Positions 42,210 to 51,357 of a stretch of 64,000 bases of DNA are shown one piece after another. The stretch is from JAOAIV01 sp038849555 (lineage in GTDB: Archaea > Thermoproteota > Bathyarchaeia > Bathyarchaeales > Bathycorpusculaceae), in assembly GCA_038849555.1 (NCBI GenBank), contig JAWCMT010000004.1, positions 3,555-67,554 of the forward strand. Reading direction: 5' to 3'. Position 1 is the stretch's first letter; each line of letters opens with the position of its first letter. The notes below the pieces were generated by a model. The model made no database searches and was not told the origin of the DNA. It saw nothing but the letters and a program-made list of their open reading frames with translations. A program made the translations under genes and the position numbers.

Positions 42210-43838
42210 CTATTCCATAGGTGTCGGCGAATATCTTGCCAAGTAGCCCTTGTTCACCCGCGGTTTTTTCGGCTTCCACGAGGCTAAGCGCTTCGCAATC
42301 TCCTGTTCTTGCAACTCCAGCTTCAGCACGCGATTAGGAATGTCGATGGTGATTTTGTCGCCGTCCTTAACGATGGCGATGGGCCCGCCTTCTGCTGCTT
42401 CCGGTGCAACATGCCCGACGCATGGTCCTCTTGTCGCGCCTGAGAATCTGCCGTCAGTAACCAAAGCCACGGACTCGCTTAAGCCCATGCCAGAAATCGT
42501 CGCCGTAGGCACCAGCATCTCTGGCATGCCCGGCCCGCCTTTCGGCCCCTCGTAACGGATGACCACGACATCGCCAGGTTGAATCGCGCGCTTCTTCATC
42601 GCCGCTACAGCATCGGCTTCTGAATCGAAAACTCTTGCGGGACCAGTGTGCTTAAGCATCTTGGGCGAAACTGCAACCGTCTTAACCACAGCGCCTTTCG
42701 GAGCAAGGTTTCCGTATAAGATGGCGATTCCTCCGCCCTTGTGAACAGGCGAGGCTAATGGTCGGATGACGTTGTCGTTTAAGACTTTGACGCTTTGAAT
42801 GTTCTCCTTAACAGTTTTGCCTGTTACCGTAAGCGCGTCCAAGTGAAGCATGGGGGAAAGCTCCTTCATCAGTGCGGGTATGCCTCCAGCGTTATGCAGT
42901 TCCTCCAAATCGTAGGGTCCGCTGGGCACCATATTGCACAGGTGTGGGATGCGTCGGCTTATCTCGTCGAAGAGCCTAAGCGGCAGAGAAATTCCAGCCT
43001 CGCGTGCTATCGCGGAAAGATGCAGCACCGAGTTTGTGGAGCCGCCGAGCGCCATGTCCACGGCGATAGCGTTCTCGAAAGCCTCTTGAGTTAAAATTTT
43101 GATTGGCGTCAGCTTCTTGCGGATAAGTTCAACGATTTTTTCGCCTGTCTCCTTTGCTATCCGCAGCTTCTGGGCGCTTGTAGCCAGCGCGGTGGCGCAG
43201 TAGGGCAGCGACATGCCCAATGCCTCGGTTAGGCAAGCCATGGTGTTCGCGGTGTACATGCCGTTGCAGCTGCCGCAGCCGGGGCACGCTGAAGTTTCCA
43301 GCTCCGCGAGCTCTTCAAGCGTCATTTTTTCAGCGAGAACCTTACCCATTCCCTCGAAGACTGTGTTTACGCCGACTTTTTCTGCCTTGAACACGCCAGA
43401 TTCCATTGGGCCGCCCGTTACGGCGACGGCTGGAATGTCTAGCCGCGCTGCCGCCATGAGCATACCAGGCGTGATTTTGTCGCAGTTTGTCACCAAAACC
43501 AGCGCGTCTAGGCGATGCGCTTGCGCCATGGATTCAACCGAGTCGGCTATTAGCTCGCGGCTTGGAAGAGAATAGCGCATTCCCTCGTGGCCCATGGCGA
43601 TGCCGTCGCAAATTGCAATCGTGTTGAACTCGAAGGGCGTGGCGCCCGCGGCGATTACGCCTTCCTTTACGGCGTCAGCTATGCTTCGGAGATGAATATG
43701 CCCGGGAACAATGTTTGTGTAGCTACTAGCGATTCCAACGAAGGGTTTCGCGATGTCCTTGTCAGTCAAGCCTAAAGCTTTTAGCAACGCGCGATGGGGT
43801 GCGCGTTCTATTCCTTTTTTTATTTCGTCACTTCTCAT
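42210..43838 (-). CDS. ilvD: dihydroxy-acid dehydratase
   Basis: A 542-residue Fe-S enzyme of branched-chain amino acid (Val, Ile, Leu) synthesis, dehydrating 2,3-dihydroxy-isovalerate. Cluster cysteines lie in TNCDKITPGML and CPGCGSCNGMYTANTM; GGSTNSVLHL and DGRFSGATRG are further family blocks. Full length. No other ilv gene is adjacent, so it stands apart from a branched-chain operon. Confidence 0.96.
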   Translation of the reverse strand: MRSDEIKKGIERAPHRALLKALGLTDKDIAKPFVGIASSYTNIVPGHIHLRSIADAVKEGVIAAGATPFEFNTIAICDGIAMGHEGMRYSLPSRELIADSVESMAQAHRLDALVLVTNCDKITPGMLMAAARLDIPAVAVTGGPMESGVFKAEKVGVNTVFEGMGKVLAEKMTLEELAELETSACPGCGSCNGMYTANTMACLTEALGMSLPYCATALATSAQKLRIAKETGEKIVELIRKKLTPIKILTQEAFENAIAVDMALGGSTNSVLHLSAIAREAGISLPLRLFDEISRRIPHLCNMVPSGPYDLEELHNAGGIPALMKELSPMLHLDALTVTGKTVKENIQSVKVLNDNVIRPLASPVHKGGGIAILYGNLAPKGAVVKTVAVSPKMLKHTGPARVFDSEADAVAAMKKRAIQPGDVVVIRYEGPKGGPGMPEMLVPTATISGMGLSESVALVTDGRFSGATRGPCVGHVAPEAAEGGPIAIVKDGDKITIDIPNRVLKLELQEQEIAKRLASWKPKKPRVNKGYLARYSPTPME

Positions 43839-43982
43839 GCCAACTCAACTTCGATGATTGTTACTGAAGTGCTATACGCAAAGCGGGATTTAAGTCATTT
43901 CCACTACTGCAACAAGAATGAAGCGGTTCTTCTTCAGTGCACGCTTGGCTTCTAAGGCACTGAGCACCTGTTCATGGGCGGG

Positions 43983-44756
43983 TCAGGCAGAGAGGAAGCC
44001 GCCGTCAACAGCGATAAGCGCGCCGTGCACATAGCTTGATAGGTCGCTGGCAAGAACGAGAGCCATGCGGGCGATTTCGTCGGGTTCGCCCAGCCGCCCC
44101 AGCGGCAGCCGCTGGCGGTACTCCAGTCCTGTTTGGATTATGCCTACGTTGAATTTGAGTGCTTCCTTAACCAGTTTTTTGGTGCCAGCGGTGAAGACTC
44201 CGCCGGGTATAAGCGCGTTTATTCTGAAGCCGTGTCTGCCGTATTCTGCGGCTAACGAGCGCGTAAGCATTATGACGCCGACCTTGCTTATGCCGTAGGG
44301 CACCAGATCCTCCTTGACTGGCATTACGGCTTCAACAGAGCCGATGTTAATTATTACGCCGCCACGTTTCCCGCGGCTCTTTATCATTTTTTGGCACATC
44401 CACAGAACCGAGTTCAAATTTATGTCCAGAACCTTCTGCAGAAAGGCTTCGTCAACTTCCAAAAAATCCCGCAGCGGATAGACGCCCGCGTTATTCACGA
44501 GTATGTCAGGCTCTTTGCCCTCCAGCTTGCGCCATAACTGGTCAATTTCAGATTTACGGCTTAAATCCACCGTGTAGAGGCTTATTTTCACGTTAAACTT
44601 TGCAAGCTCATCCCGCGTAGCTTCGAGTTTCGCTTCGTCTACGTCGACAAGCTCCAAGTCTGCGCCAGCCTCAGCGAAGCGATAAGCTATTGCCCGACCA
44701 ATACCCGAAGCGGCGCCAGTGACCAAGGCAGTTTTGCCGCTTAAAGAAATTAACTC
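43983..44756 (-). CDS. short-chain dehydrogenase/reductase
   Basis: A 257-residue classical SDR from ATG 44756 (the frame continues to 44816). The cofactor loop is TGAASGIGRAIA, with an acidic residue after the second strand (LELVDVDEAKL) favouring NAD(H). NNAGVYPL, the catalytic serine in NIGSVEAV, and YGISK (Tyr-x3-Lys) follow, and the protein ends DGGFLSA. The substrate is unknown; relatives act on sugars, 3-oxoacyl thioesters or steroids. Confidence 0.9.
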   Translation of the reverse strand, partial: ELISLSGKTALVTGAASGIGRAIAYRFAEAGADLELVDVDEAKLEATRDELAKFNVKISLYTVDLSRKSEIDQLWRKLEGKEPDILVNNAGVYPLRDFLEVDEAFLQKVLDINLNSVLWMCQKMIKSRGKRGGVIINIGSVEAVMPVKEDLVPYGISKVGVIMLTRSLAAEYGRHGFRINALIPGGVFTAGTKKLVKEALKFNVGIIQTGLEYRQRLPLGRLGEPDEIARMALVLASDLSSYVHGALIAVDGGFLSA

Positions 44757-44900
44757 CATCAAGCTTTTCACTTTCGTCTCATCAGAACGCAGCATGCCTA
44801 ATCCATCCATCAACAATTAGCTTAATTATAGTAGCAGTTGCATAGAAAAAGTTTGCCAACCTGATGCCTTAATAAAAATTGGCATGGCAGTATTTTCCGC

Positions 44901-45521
44901 TTAATGCTTGTGTCTCCTGAAGTAGAGCAGCAAACCAGCGCTGACGCCGGCTAGTAACGTTATAGAGGCAACTGCGATAGGTACGGTTGGAAAAGGCTCT
45001 TCAGGCGTTGGCGTAGGCGTGGTGTTCTGGACTAGGAAAACGATGGGGGAAGTGGCTTCGCTGAAATATAAGTGGTTGCCATTAATGTACAGGCTTGCTG
45101 TTATCACAATTTTATGGTAGCCGTCTGTTAGGTTGGCGATATTTACTAAATACGAAAATGAGGGGTTAATTGTGAAATTGTTCAGCGGAGTAACGTAGAC
45201 GCGGTCACTTGCAGATTGATTAGGCGCGATGTTAACGGGCGGATTATCGTCTACACAGTAGGCATATATGCCGTCTAATGATTGTTCGGGTCCAAAGATA
45301 CGCGGAAATGTAGTCCAAGTTATGTTGAACTTAAGCAGCATCGTATCCGAATAGGCTGTTCCATTGCTTGGACTATACATTATCAAGGTGAAGGCAGCAG
45401 GGTTAACGCCGGAATCCCGTCCATAATAACTTACACTTTGCGCGCTAGCTAGCCCCACAATTAGGAACAATAGGCTGAGAACTATGGCTGATGCAGCTTT
45501 CTTCAAAGAAAGCACCAACAA
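44901..45521 (-). CDS. secreted protein with a C-terminal membrane anchor
   Basis: A 206-residue protein with an N-terminal signal peptide (to about residue 28), an extracellular Ig-like strand pattern with several N-x-S/T sites, a TPTPTPEEPFPT linker and one C-terminal transmembrane helix followed by RRHKH. The plan is the same as that of the B proteins of the surface cassettes, but without sequence similarity to them. Confidence 0.65.
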   Translation of the reverse strand: MLVLSLKKAASAIVLSLLFLIVGLASAQSVSYYGRDSGVNPAAFTLIMYSPSNGTAYSDTMLLKFNITWTTFPRIFGPEQSLDGIYAYCVDDNPPVNIAPNQSASDRVYVTPLNNFTINPSFSYLVNIANLTDGYHKIVITASLYINGNHLYFSEATSPIVFLVQNTTPTPTPEEPFPTVPIAVASITLLAGVSAGLLLYFRRHKH

Positions 45522-45606
45522 TAAACTGGTGCAACGTTTAATTATTTTTTTGGTCTTGCACCCTTAAGGAATGACCGGCACAGGACAAAAATACTAAAAA
45601 CTTGAG

Positions 45607-45681
45607 TGCTCCGGCCGGGATTTGAACCCGGGTCCACGGCTCGAGAGGCCGTTATACTTGACCGGACTATACTACCGGAGC
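45607..45681 (-). tRNA. tRNA-Glu(CTC)
   Basis: Minus strand from 45681: acceptor GCTCCGG, D-arm with TAGTATAGTCCGGTCAAGTA, anticodon stem ACGGC, loop CTCTCGA with anticodon CTC, T-arm CCGGGTTCAAATCCCGG, acceptor CCGGAGC and discriminator A. CCA is not encoded and there is no intron. Confidence 0.95.
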
Positions 45682-46005
45682 ACGAACGCCATACGATGCC
45701 TACCGTAAGAAACTTTGGTTTAATAAAAATAGCGCCTGCACCTTTCATATTTGGCGCATATTAGAAATTCATTGCAGAAACCAGAGAGGGTAGGCTCGCC
45801 GTTTAAGCTAAAGCCTATTAGCCGCCTATTAGCCAATCAATGCAGAAAACAATAGAGGGGACTATCGGCGTAGACGGCACCAAAGCCTGCAGTCCAAATT
45901 GAAAAAAGCCACATGCAAATTAGCCAGATACAGTCCAAGAGCACAATGATTCTGCTGTAAAATTAAAGGAGAACAAAACAGGTAAAATAAAGAAAGTAGG
46001 GAAGT
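45682..46005. other. intergenic region, weak imperfect direct repeat only
   Basis: CATTGCAGAAACCAGAGAGGG near 45770 is loosely repeated as CAATGCAGAAAACAATAGAGG near 45838. No gene or RNA was recognised. Confidence 0.25.
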
Positions 46006-47655
46006 TTATTCTTCGCCTTCAAGACCGCTTGGTGGTGTCTTGCCACCTGGGCCTTCTTTCGGTTTTGAGGCAGCTATAACGTCGTCTATGCGTAGTATCA
46101 TTGCTGCTGATTCAGCGGCGGATTTTATGGCTTGTTCTTTGACCACAGCCGGTTCAATAACGCCGTTCGTAAAGCTGTCTTGAAGTTTGCCTGTGAAAAC
46201 ATTGATTCCTTTGTATTTGCCGTCTTCTTTCTCGTGAGCAGCTCGAAGTTCCACGATTATGTCTATTGGCTCGAAGCCTGCATTCTCCGCCAAAGTCTTA
46301 GGTATCACCTCGACAGCCTCTGCGAAAGCCTCTATTGCAAGCTGTTCTCTGCCGCCGACTTTTGTGGCATAATTGCGCAGTTCCTTGGCAACTTCAACCT
46401 CGATTGCGCCTCCGCCTGCAACGATTTTGCTGTTTTCGATTACGTCGGAGATCACTGAAAGCGAGTCAGTCATTGCTCTTTCAGCTTCATCCACCATCCG
46501 CTCCAGCCCTGCCCGCAAGAGTATAGCCACTGAATGCGGATCCTTGCATTTCTCAACGAAAATCATCTTGTCCTCGCCGATTTTGCGCTCTTCAACTAAA
46601 CCAGCTTGACCAAGATCTTTCGCGGACAAGTCTTCCAGATCGGAGACGATGCGTCCGCCAGTTGCACGCGCCAGCTTTTCCATGTCAGACTCCTTGATGC
46701 GTCTAGCAGCCATTATGCCTTCTTTAGCCAAGAAGTGCTGAACCATGTCGTCAATGCCTTTCTGGCAGAAGACAACATCAGCACCTGCTGCCTTGATTTT
46801 GTCAACCATGTCCTTCATCATGCTGGTTTCTTGATCCAAAAACGCCTTCATTTGAGTGGGATCACGAATGCGGATTTCAGCGCTTATCTCGGTTTTCTCG
46901 ATTTCCAATGCGCAATCCAAAAGGGCAATTTTCGCGTTTTCCTTCTTCTTAGGCATCCCTGAATGAACAACTTCCTTGTCTATGATGATGCCTCTTATAA
47001 GCTGCGTCTCAAGAAGGCTCTTGCCAGTTTTCTTTACAAGCTGAATATTGTCGATGTCAGCGATCCGCCTATCTCCACGTTGCTCTGTAACCTGCTTCAC
47101 AGCATCTATAGCGATTTCTGCAAGGTGTTCTCTAGCAGCACCCACTGCCTTGCTGCTCATGGATGTCAATGCAATTTTAAGAAGCGTCTTACGATCGTTA
47201 ATGTCAACTGGTACGGCTAATTTGTTTATGGTTTCCACAGCCTTCTGCGCAGCCTTTCGGTAACCGCTCACAAGTATTGTGGGATGAATGCCTTGATCAA
47301 TGAGCTCCTCAGCCTTCTTAAGCAACTCGCTGGCAAGCACAACGGATGTGGTTGTTCCGTCACCTACCATGTCATCTTGCGTCTTAGCAATTTCCACCAT
47401 CATCTTAGCCGCGGGATGCTCCACGTCAATCTCGTTTAGGATTGCTGCGCCATCGTTTGTTATTGTTATGTCGCCTAAGCTGTCAATTAGCATCTTGTCC
47501 ATGCCGCGTGGGCCAAGCGTCGTCTTCAGCACTTCGCCGATTACGCGTGCAGCCATGATATTATTGCGCTGCGCTTCCTTGCCTCTGCTTCTGGACGTGC
47601 CTTCTTTGAGAATGAGAACCGGTTGCCCCGAACCTGTTGTCGTTAAATACGCCAT
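46006..47655 (-). CDS. thermosome subunit (group II chaperonin)
   Basis: A 549-residue ATP-dependent folding chamber subunit. Motifs: LGPRGMDKMLIDSLGDITIT, NDGAAIL, DGTTTSVVLASELL (the GDGTT nucleotide motif), and GGGAIEVEVAKELR near the C-terminus. The tail is short (SGLEGEE) and lacks the long Gly/Met repeats of some subunits. A TATA box lies upstream at about 47719-47731. Other subunits, if any, are outside this window. Confidence 0.97.
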   Translation of the reverse strand: MAYLTTTGSGQPVLILKEGTSRSRGKEAQRNNIMAARVIGEVLKTTLGPRGMDKMLIDSLGDITITNDGAAILNEIDVEHPAAKMMVEIAKTQDDMVGDGTTTSVVLASELLKKAEELIDQGIHPTILVSGYRKAAQKAVETINKLAVPVDINDRKTLLKIALTSMSSKAVGAAREHLAEIAIDAVKQVTEQRGDRRIADIDNIQLVKKTGKSLLETQLIRGIIIDKEVVHSGMPKKKENAKIALLDCALEIEKTEISAEIRIRDPTQMKAFLDQETSMMKDMVDKIKAAGADVVFCQKGIDDMVQHFLAKEGIMAARRIKESDMEKLARATGGRIVSDLEDLSAKDLGQAGLVEERKIGEDKMIFVEKCKDPHSVAILLRAGLERMVDEAERAMTDSLSVISDVIENSKIVAGGGAIEVEVAKELRNYATKVGGREQLAIEAFAEAVEVIPKTLAENAGFEPIDIIVELRAAHEKEDGKYKGINVFTGKLQDSFTNGVIEPAVVKEQAIKSAAESAAMILRIDDVIAASKPKEGPGGKTPPSGLEGEE

Positions 47656-47718
47656 ATATCTTCAACCTCGCTTTTTAAAGTCAGAATTTTTCCAATCGGA
47701 AATATGCAAAAACCAGCG

Positions 47719-47731
47719 GAAAATATAAACT
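47719..47731 (-). promoter_or_regulatory. TATA box of the thermosome gene
   Basis: Minus strand AGTTTATATTTT, about 65-75 nt upstream of ATG 47655, implying a leader of about 40 nt. Confidence 0.45.
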
Positions 47732-47892
47732 TTTACCCTTACAACGCGCTTTAACGTATTGGTTATTTGAAAAATTATGATTACAGCACTTAATCATTTT
47801 CTTAGAATAAGTAAGATAAAAATTTAAGAGAGCGCTGAAAAACAGCGCGACTTTAAGAGGTTTATCTAAGTAAGGTATTCAACTGTTAAAGC

Positions 47893-48693
47893 TTAGGAAT
47901 ATAATTTGCCGTAGGGTCTTTTGGAGGTAGGAACTATTTTATGGAACTTGGCGTTCATAATTACATTGTAATCTGCGCCGAAGTGCTTACAGAACTCCTT
48001 CACTAAGGATTCAATGATGCGTAAATCACGTTTGCCTACCTGCATAACGTTGGCCTCTTTACTTGGCTTGAGGATGTTGCCACGCTCGTATATTACGCCG
48101 CCATGCATGCCTGTGCCTACAAACCGCGCCTTGCAGAATTCACCTTCCCGCAAGTCTAAGCCTAGAATCAGAATTATGCCGCCCGCCATGTACTCGCCTA
48201 GGAAGTCCTGCGCAGTGCCGCCTATGACAAGCTGTGGCGTCTTATTCTGGAATTCTTTCATGTGTATGCCCACTCGGTAGCCCACATTGCCGCGGACAAA
48301 GATTTTTCCGCCGCGCATCGAATGCCCCGTTATGTCGCCCGCATTCCCATGAACTATTATTTGCCCCTCATTCATCGTGTTGCCGCAGCCGTCCTGCGCG
48401 TTTCCGTGAACCACAATCGTGGGCCCGTTCATAAAGGCGCCTAAATCGTTACCAGGAGTCCCGTAAATATCGATTTGAATAGCCGCGTCCAAGTCGGTTC
48501 CTACGTACCTTTGCCCACAAACATTGTGCACTTCGATTCGTTCAGCGCCGTTTCTGCTGATAGCCCTTAGCAGGCTGTTGAGTTCGCGGTAATGCAGCCC
48601 TTCAGCATCAATTTTCCAAACATTTTTTTCCACTTTCAAGCGCGGAAGGAACTTGGCGCTGATTTCCGCTATTGCCTTTTCTTCTTCAAACAT
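47893..48693 (-). CDS. glutamate synthase GXGXG-domain subunit (GltB3-like)
   Basis: A 266-residue protein made of the right-handed beta-helix GXGXG repeat that forms the C-terminal domain of bacterial GltB. Repeats include VGTDLDAAIQIDIYGTPGND, HGNAQDGCGNTMNEGQIIVH and GNAGDITGHSMRGGKIFVRG. In archaea glutamate synthase is often split into separate proteins; here it is the last gene of a five-gene run. It is structural, holding the two active-site domains apart. Confidence 0.9.
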   Translation of the reverse strand: MFEEEKAIAEISAKFLPRLKVEKNVWKIDAEGLHYRELNSLLRAISRNGAERIEVHNVCGQRYVGTDLDAAIQIDIYGTPGNDLGAFMNGPTIVVHGNAQDGCGNTMNEGQIIVHGNAGDITGHSMRGGKIFVRGNVGYRVGIHMKEFQNKTPQLVIGGTAQDFLGEYMAGGIILILGLDLREGEFCKARFVGTGMHGGVIYERGNILKPSKEANVMQVGKRDLRIIESLVKEFCKHFGADYNVIMNAKFHKIVPTSKRPYGKLYS

Positions 48694-48700
48694 CCATTGT

Positions 48701-50212
48701 TCACTCTCCCGCCATTTTTACGCCTAAAATCTTCAGCTCGGTATCTGTTAAGCCAACGCCGCGAAGAGCTAAACGGTTCCCACGCAAACTTTCAATAGCG
48801 TTTATGCCCATGCCGCCCATCATCTCCTTAATCTCAAGGCTCCATGCACGAAGCAGATTCGCCAGCCGCTCAGAAGCTATTTCTGGATTTATTCGCTTAG
48901 AAATCCATGGATCACTCGTTGCGATGCCCCATGGACATTTGCCTGTGTAGCATCTCTGGCAAACGGTGCAGCCAATGGCTACGAGCGCAGCAGTAGCAAT
49001 ATACACGGCGTCAGCACCTAAAGCTATGGCTTTCACAACATCAGCGCTGTTTCTGATGCCCCCAGCAGCAACGATGGAAGCCTTATTTCTTATACCTTCT
49101 TCACGAAGACGCTGATCCACTTGCGCAATGGCTAACTCGATGGGTATGCCCACATTATCCCTTATGGCCTTCGGCGCAGCGCCAGTAGCACCTCTAACAC
49201 CATCAAGCGCTATGATGTCGGCGCCTGCTCGAACCATGCCGCTGGCGATTGCCGCGGAATTATGAACCGCCGCAATCTTAACTGACACAGGCTTGGTGTA
49301 GTCAGTAGCCTCCTTTATGGCGTAAATCAGCTGTCTAAGATCCTCGATTGAGTAGATGTCATGCTGAGGCGCAGGCGACAGCGCATCCGTACCCGGCGGA
49401 ATCATACGCACACGTGCAACGTCTTCAGTTACCTTCTCGCCTGGCAAGTGGCCGCCTATGCCCGGCTTTGCACCTTGACCTATCTTGATTTCCACCGCAG
49501 CGGCAGTATCAAGATACTCGGGATGCACACCGAACCGGCCGGAAGCAACTTGAACAATGGCGCGTGAACCATACTTGTACAAGCTTTTATGCAAGCCGCC
49601 TTCCCCAGTGTTAAAGTAGGTTCCGCATTCAGCGGCGGCCCGCGCCAGCGACTCCTGCACGTTTAGGCTGATGGCACCGTAGGACATGGCTGAGAACATT
49701 ATCGGCGTTTCTAAGCACAGTTGCGGCGTTAACTGCGATTTTAGCACTACATCGCCGTTTTCCAGCTCCATTTCAAGCGCATCAGGCTTTGCACCTAGGT
49801 AGGTTCGGATTTCCATGGGCTCACGTAGCGGATCTATCGATGGATTAGTTACTTGGCTAGCGTTTAGCAAAAGTCTGTCCCAATAGCTAAAGTGCGGCTT
49901 ATCGCAGCCCATGCCCGTTAAGATAACGCCGCCTGTTTCAGCTTGCCTTTTGATGTCCCTAACGGCTTCCAAAGTCCAGTTAGAATTTTCCCTGTATACA
50001 TTAGGATTTTTACGGATCGTTATAGCGCGGGGGGGACAGAAAGTTACGCAGCGCTGGCAGTTAACACAGTTTTCGTCTCTACTGCGGATAACATCATCTT
50101 CAGCATCATAATAATGCGTATCATAAGTACATTGGTTCACGCAGACCTTGCAACGAATGCATCGCTCGGGGTCTCGTTCAACAATGTATTCGGGAAGCAA
50201 GTATGTCTTCAT
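48701..50212 (-). CDS. glutamate synthase FMN / Fe-S catalytic subunit (GltB2-like)
   Basis: A 503-residue protein. Residues 1-70 hold two ferredoxin-type cluster motifs (CIRCKVCVNQC; CVNCQRCVTFCPP). The rest is the FMN-binding TIM barrel of glutamate synthase, with MSYGAISLNVQESLARAA, the GTYFNTGEGG motif, KIGQGAKPGIGGHLPG, and the 3Fe-4S cysteines in CTVCQRCYTGKCPWGIATSD. It reduces 2-iminoglutarate (from 2-oxoglutarate and ammonia) to glutamate. It is 7 bp upstream of GltB3 and overlaps GltB1 by 4 bp. Confidence 0.94.
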   Translation of the reverse strand: MKTYLLPEYIVERDPERCIRCKVCVNQCTYDTHYYDAEDDVIRSRDENCVNCQRCVTFCPPRAITIRKNPNVYRENSNWTLEAVRDIKRQAETGGVILTGMGCDKPHFSYWDRLLLNASQVTNPSIDPLREPMEIRTYLGAKPDALEMELENGDVVLKSQLTPQLCLETPIMFSAMSYGAISLNVQESLARAAAECGTYFNTGEGGLHKSLYKYGSRAIVQVASGRFGVHPEYLDTAAAVEIKIGQGAKPGIGGHLPGEKVTEDVARVRMIPPGTDALSPAPQHDIYSIEDLRQLIYAIKEATDYTKPVSVKIAAVHNSAAIASGMVRAGADIIALDGVRGATGAAPKAIRDNVGIPIELAIAQVDQRLREEGIRNKASIVAAGGIRNSADVVKAIALGADAVYIATAALVAIGCTVCQRCYTGKCPWGIATSDPWISKRINPEIASERLANLLRAWSLEIKEMMGGMGINAIESLRGNRLALRGVGLTDTELKILGVKMAGE

Positions 50213-51357
50213 TTAACTTTTTCCTCCTTGCAAGTTAACATTTCAATAGTTGGTCGTTCGCCGAGTTTCCCAACCACGGGCTCGCCGCCTCTAGGGTACC
50301 AAACGCGATCTAATGCTGGAGAGACAAGGCGCATGGCCGCCTCTTCCGAGGAAAGATAAAGGAAGCCATCTCGGGTGCCGGCGACGAGAGGGCGCAGTTT
50401 GATTCTATCGGTTAACCCAATCATTTCGCCGTGATGAGCTATGATTATGCTGAAAGGCCCATTCATCAAGAGGCTCCCGTAAGTTTGGCGTAGCGCTTTG
50501 AGAACCTGCTGCTTTTTGGGTTCCATCGCGTCTATTTCGCTCCACAAGGGCGCAGCGAAAATTTTGGCGACTATTTCTATGGGTAAATGTTGTCTGCGCA
50601 TGAGAAGATCCACAGCGTAAGCTAACACTTCAGTATCCGTATGCATGGTACATTTGTAACCATACATCTCCAAGTAACGACGGTTTATGCCATAAGAGGA
50701 CAACTCGCCATTATGCACCACTGTCCAGTCTAAGATATTGAATGGATGTGCACCGCCCCACCAGCCCGGCGTATTCGTTGGAAATCTACCGTGGCATGTC
50801 CACATGTACCCTTCATATTCCTCTAGGCGGAAGAAGTCTGCTATGTCCTCTGGGTAGCCGACGCCTTTGAATACGCCCATGTTCTTGCCGCTTGAGAAAA
50901 CGAATGCCCTGCCCGTTTCCGTGTTTATACGCATCACTTGCGCTATTACATAGTCTTCTTCAGACTGCCCCTCAAGGCACTGCTTTCTAGGCTGGATGAA
51001 ATAGCGCCACACCAATGGTGGATCACGCACATTAGCTGTTCTTGTAGGTATCTCTTCATCATGTAGTACTTCGAAGTTATCGCGTAGTAACTTGTCTGTT
51101 TTCTCCTTAGCTTCCCTGCTCAGGTACATTATATGAAAAGCGTAGTCATCTTTATGGTCAGGGTATATACCGTAAGCTGCGAAGCCGCCGCCCAAGCCGT
51201 TTCCACGCTCGTGCATGTTTGCTATGGCTCTGACGGGATCACGCGCCGAGAATCGTCTACCCTCTAAATTCATCATGCCAAAGAGGGAGCAACCGGCGAA
51301 GTCCTTATCGTCATTGTAGGGATTGTTTATTTTGCCTATATTCTTCATCATGATCAC
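50209..51357 (-). CDS. glutamate synthase glutamine amidotransferase subunit (GltB1-like)
   Basis: A 382-residue class II glutamine amidotransferase releasing ammonia from glutamine. The catalytic cysteine must become the N-terminus. Here the candidate is C23 (AGCSLFGMMNLEG), so a 22-residue propeptide is predicted, as in GltB and GltA enzymes. Other motifs: GFAAYGIYPDHKD, CHGRFPTNTPGWWGGAHPF, VHNGELSSYG and HTDTEVLAYAVDLL. The start GTG overlaps the TGA of the upstream flavoprotein gene, and the gene overlaps GltB2 by 4 bp. Confidence 0.93.
   Translation of the reverse strand: MIMMKNIGKINNPYNDDKDFAGCSLFGMMNLEGRRFSARDPVRAIANMHERGNGLGGGFAAYGIYPDHKDDYAFHIMYLSREAKEKTDKLLRDNFEVLHDEEIPTRTANVRDPPLVWRYFIQPRKQCLEGQSEEDYVIAQVMRINTETGRAFVFSSGKNMGVFKGVGYPEDIADFFRLEEYEGYMWTCHGRFPTNTPGWWGGAHPFNILDWTVVHNGELSSYGINRRYLEMYGYKCTMHTDTEVLAYAVDLLMRRQHLPIEIVAKIFAAPLWSEIDAMEPKKQQVLKALRQTYGSLLMNGPFSIIIAHHGEMIGLTDRIKLRPLVAGTRDGFLYLSSEEAAMRLVSPALDRVWYPRGGEPVVGKLGERPTIEMLTCKEEKVK

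Noticed and set aside
45542..45748. 68-codon minus-strand frame
   Set aside because: It reads through tRNA-Glu(CTC) and is explained by the tRNA.
45765..45860. Imperfect direct repeat as a possible CRISPR or iteron
   Set aside because: Only two copies, with several mismatches and unequal surroundings; no array structure.
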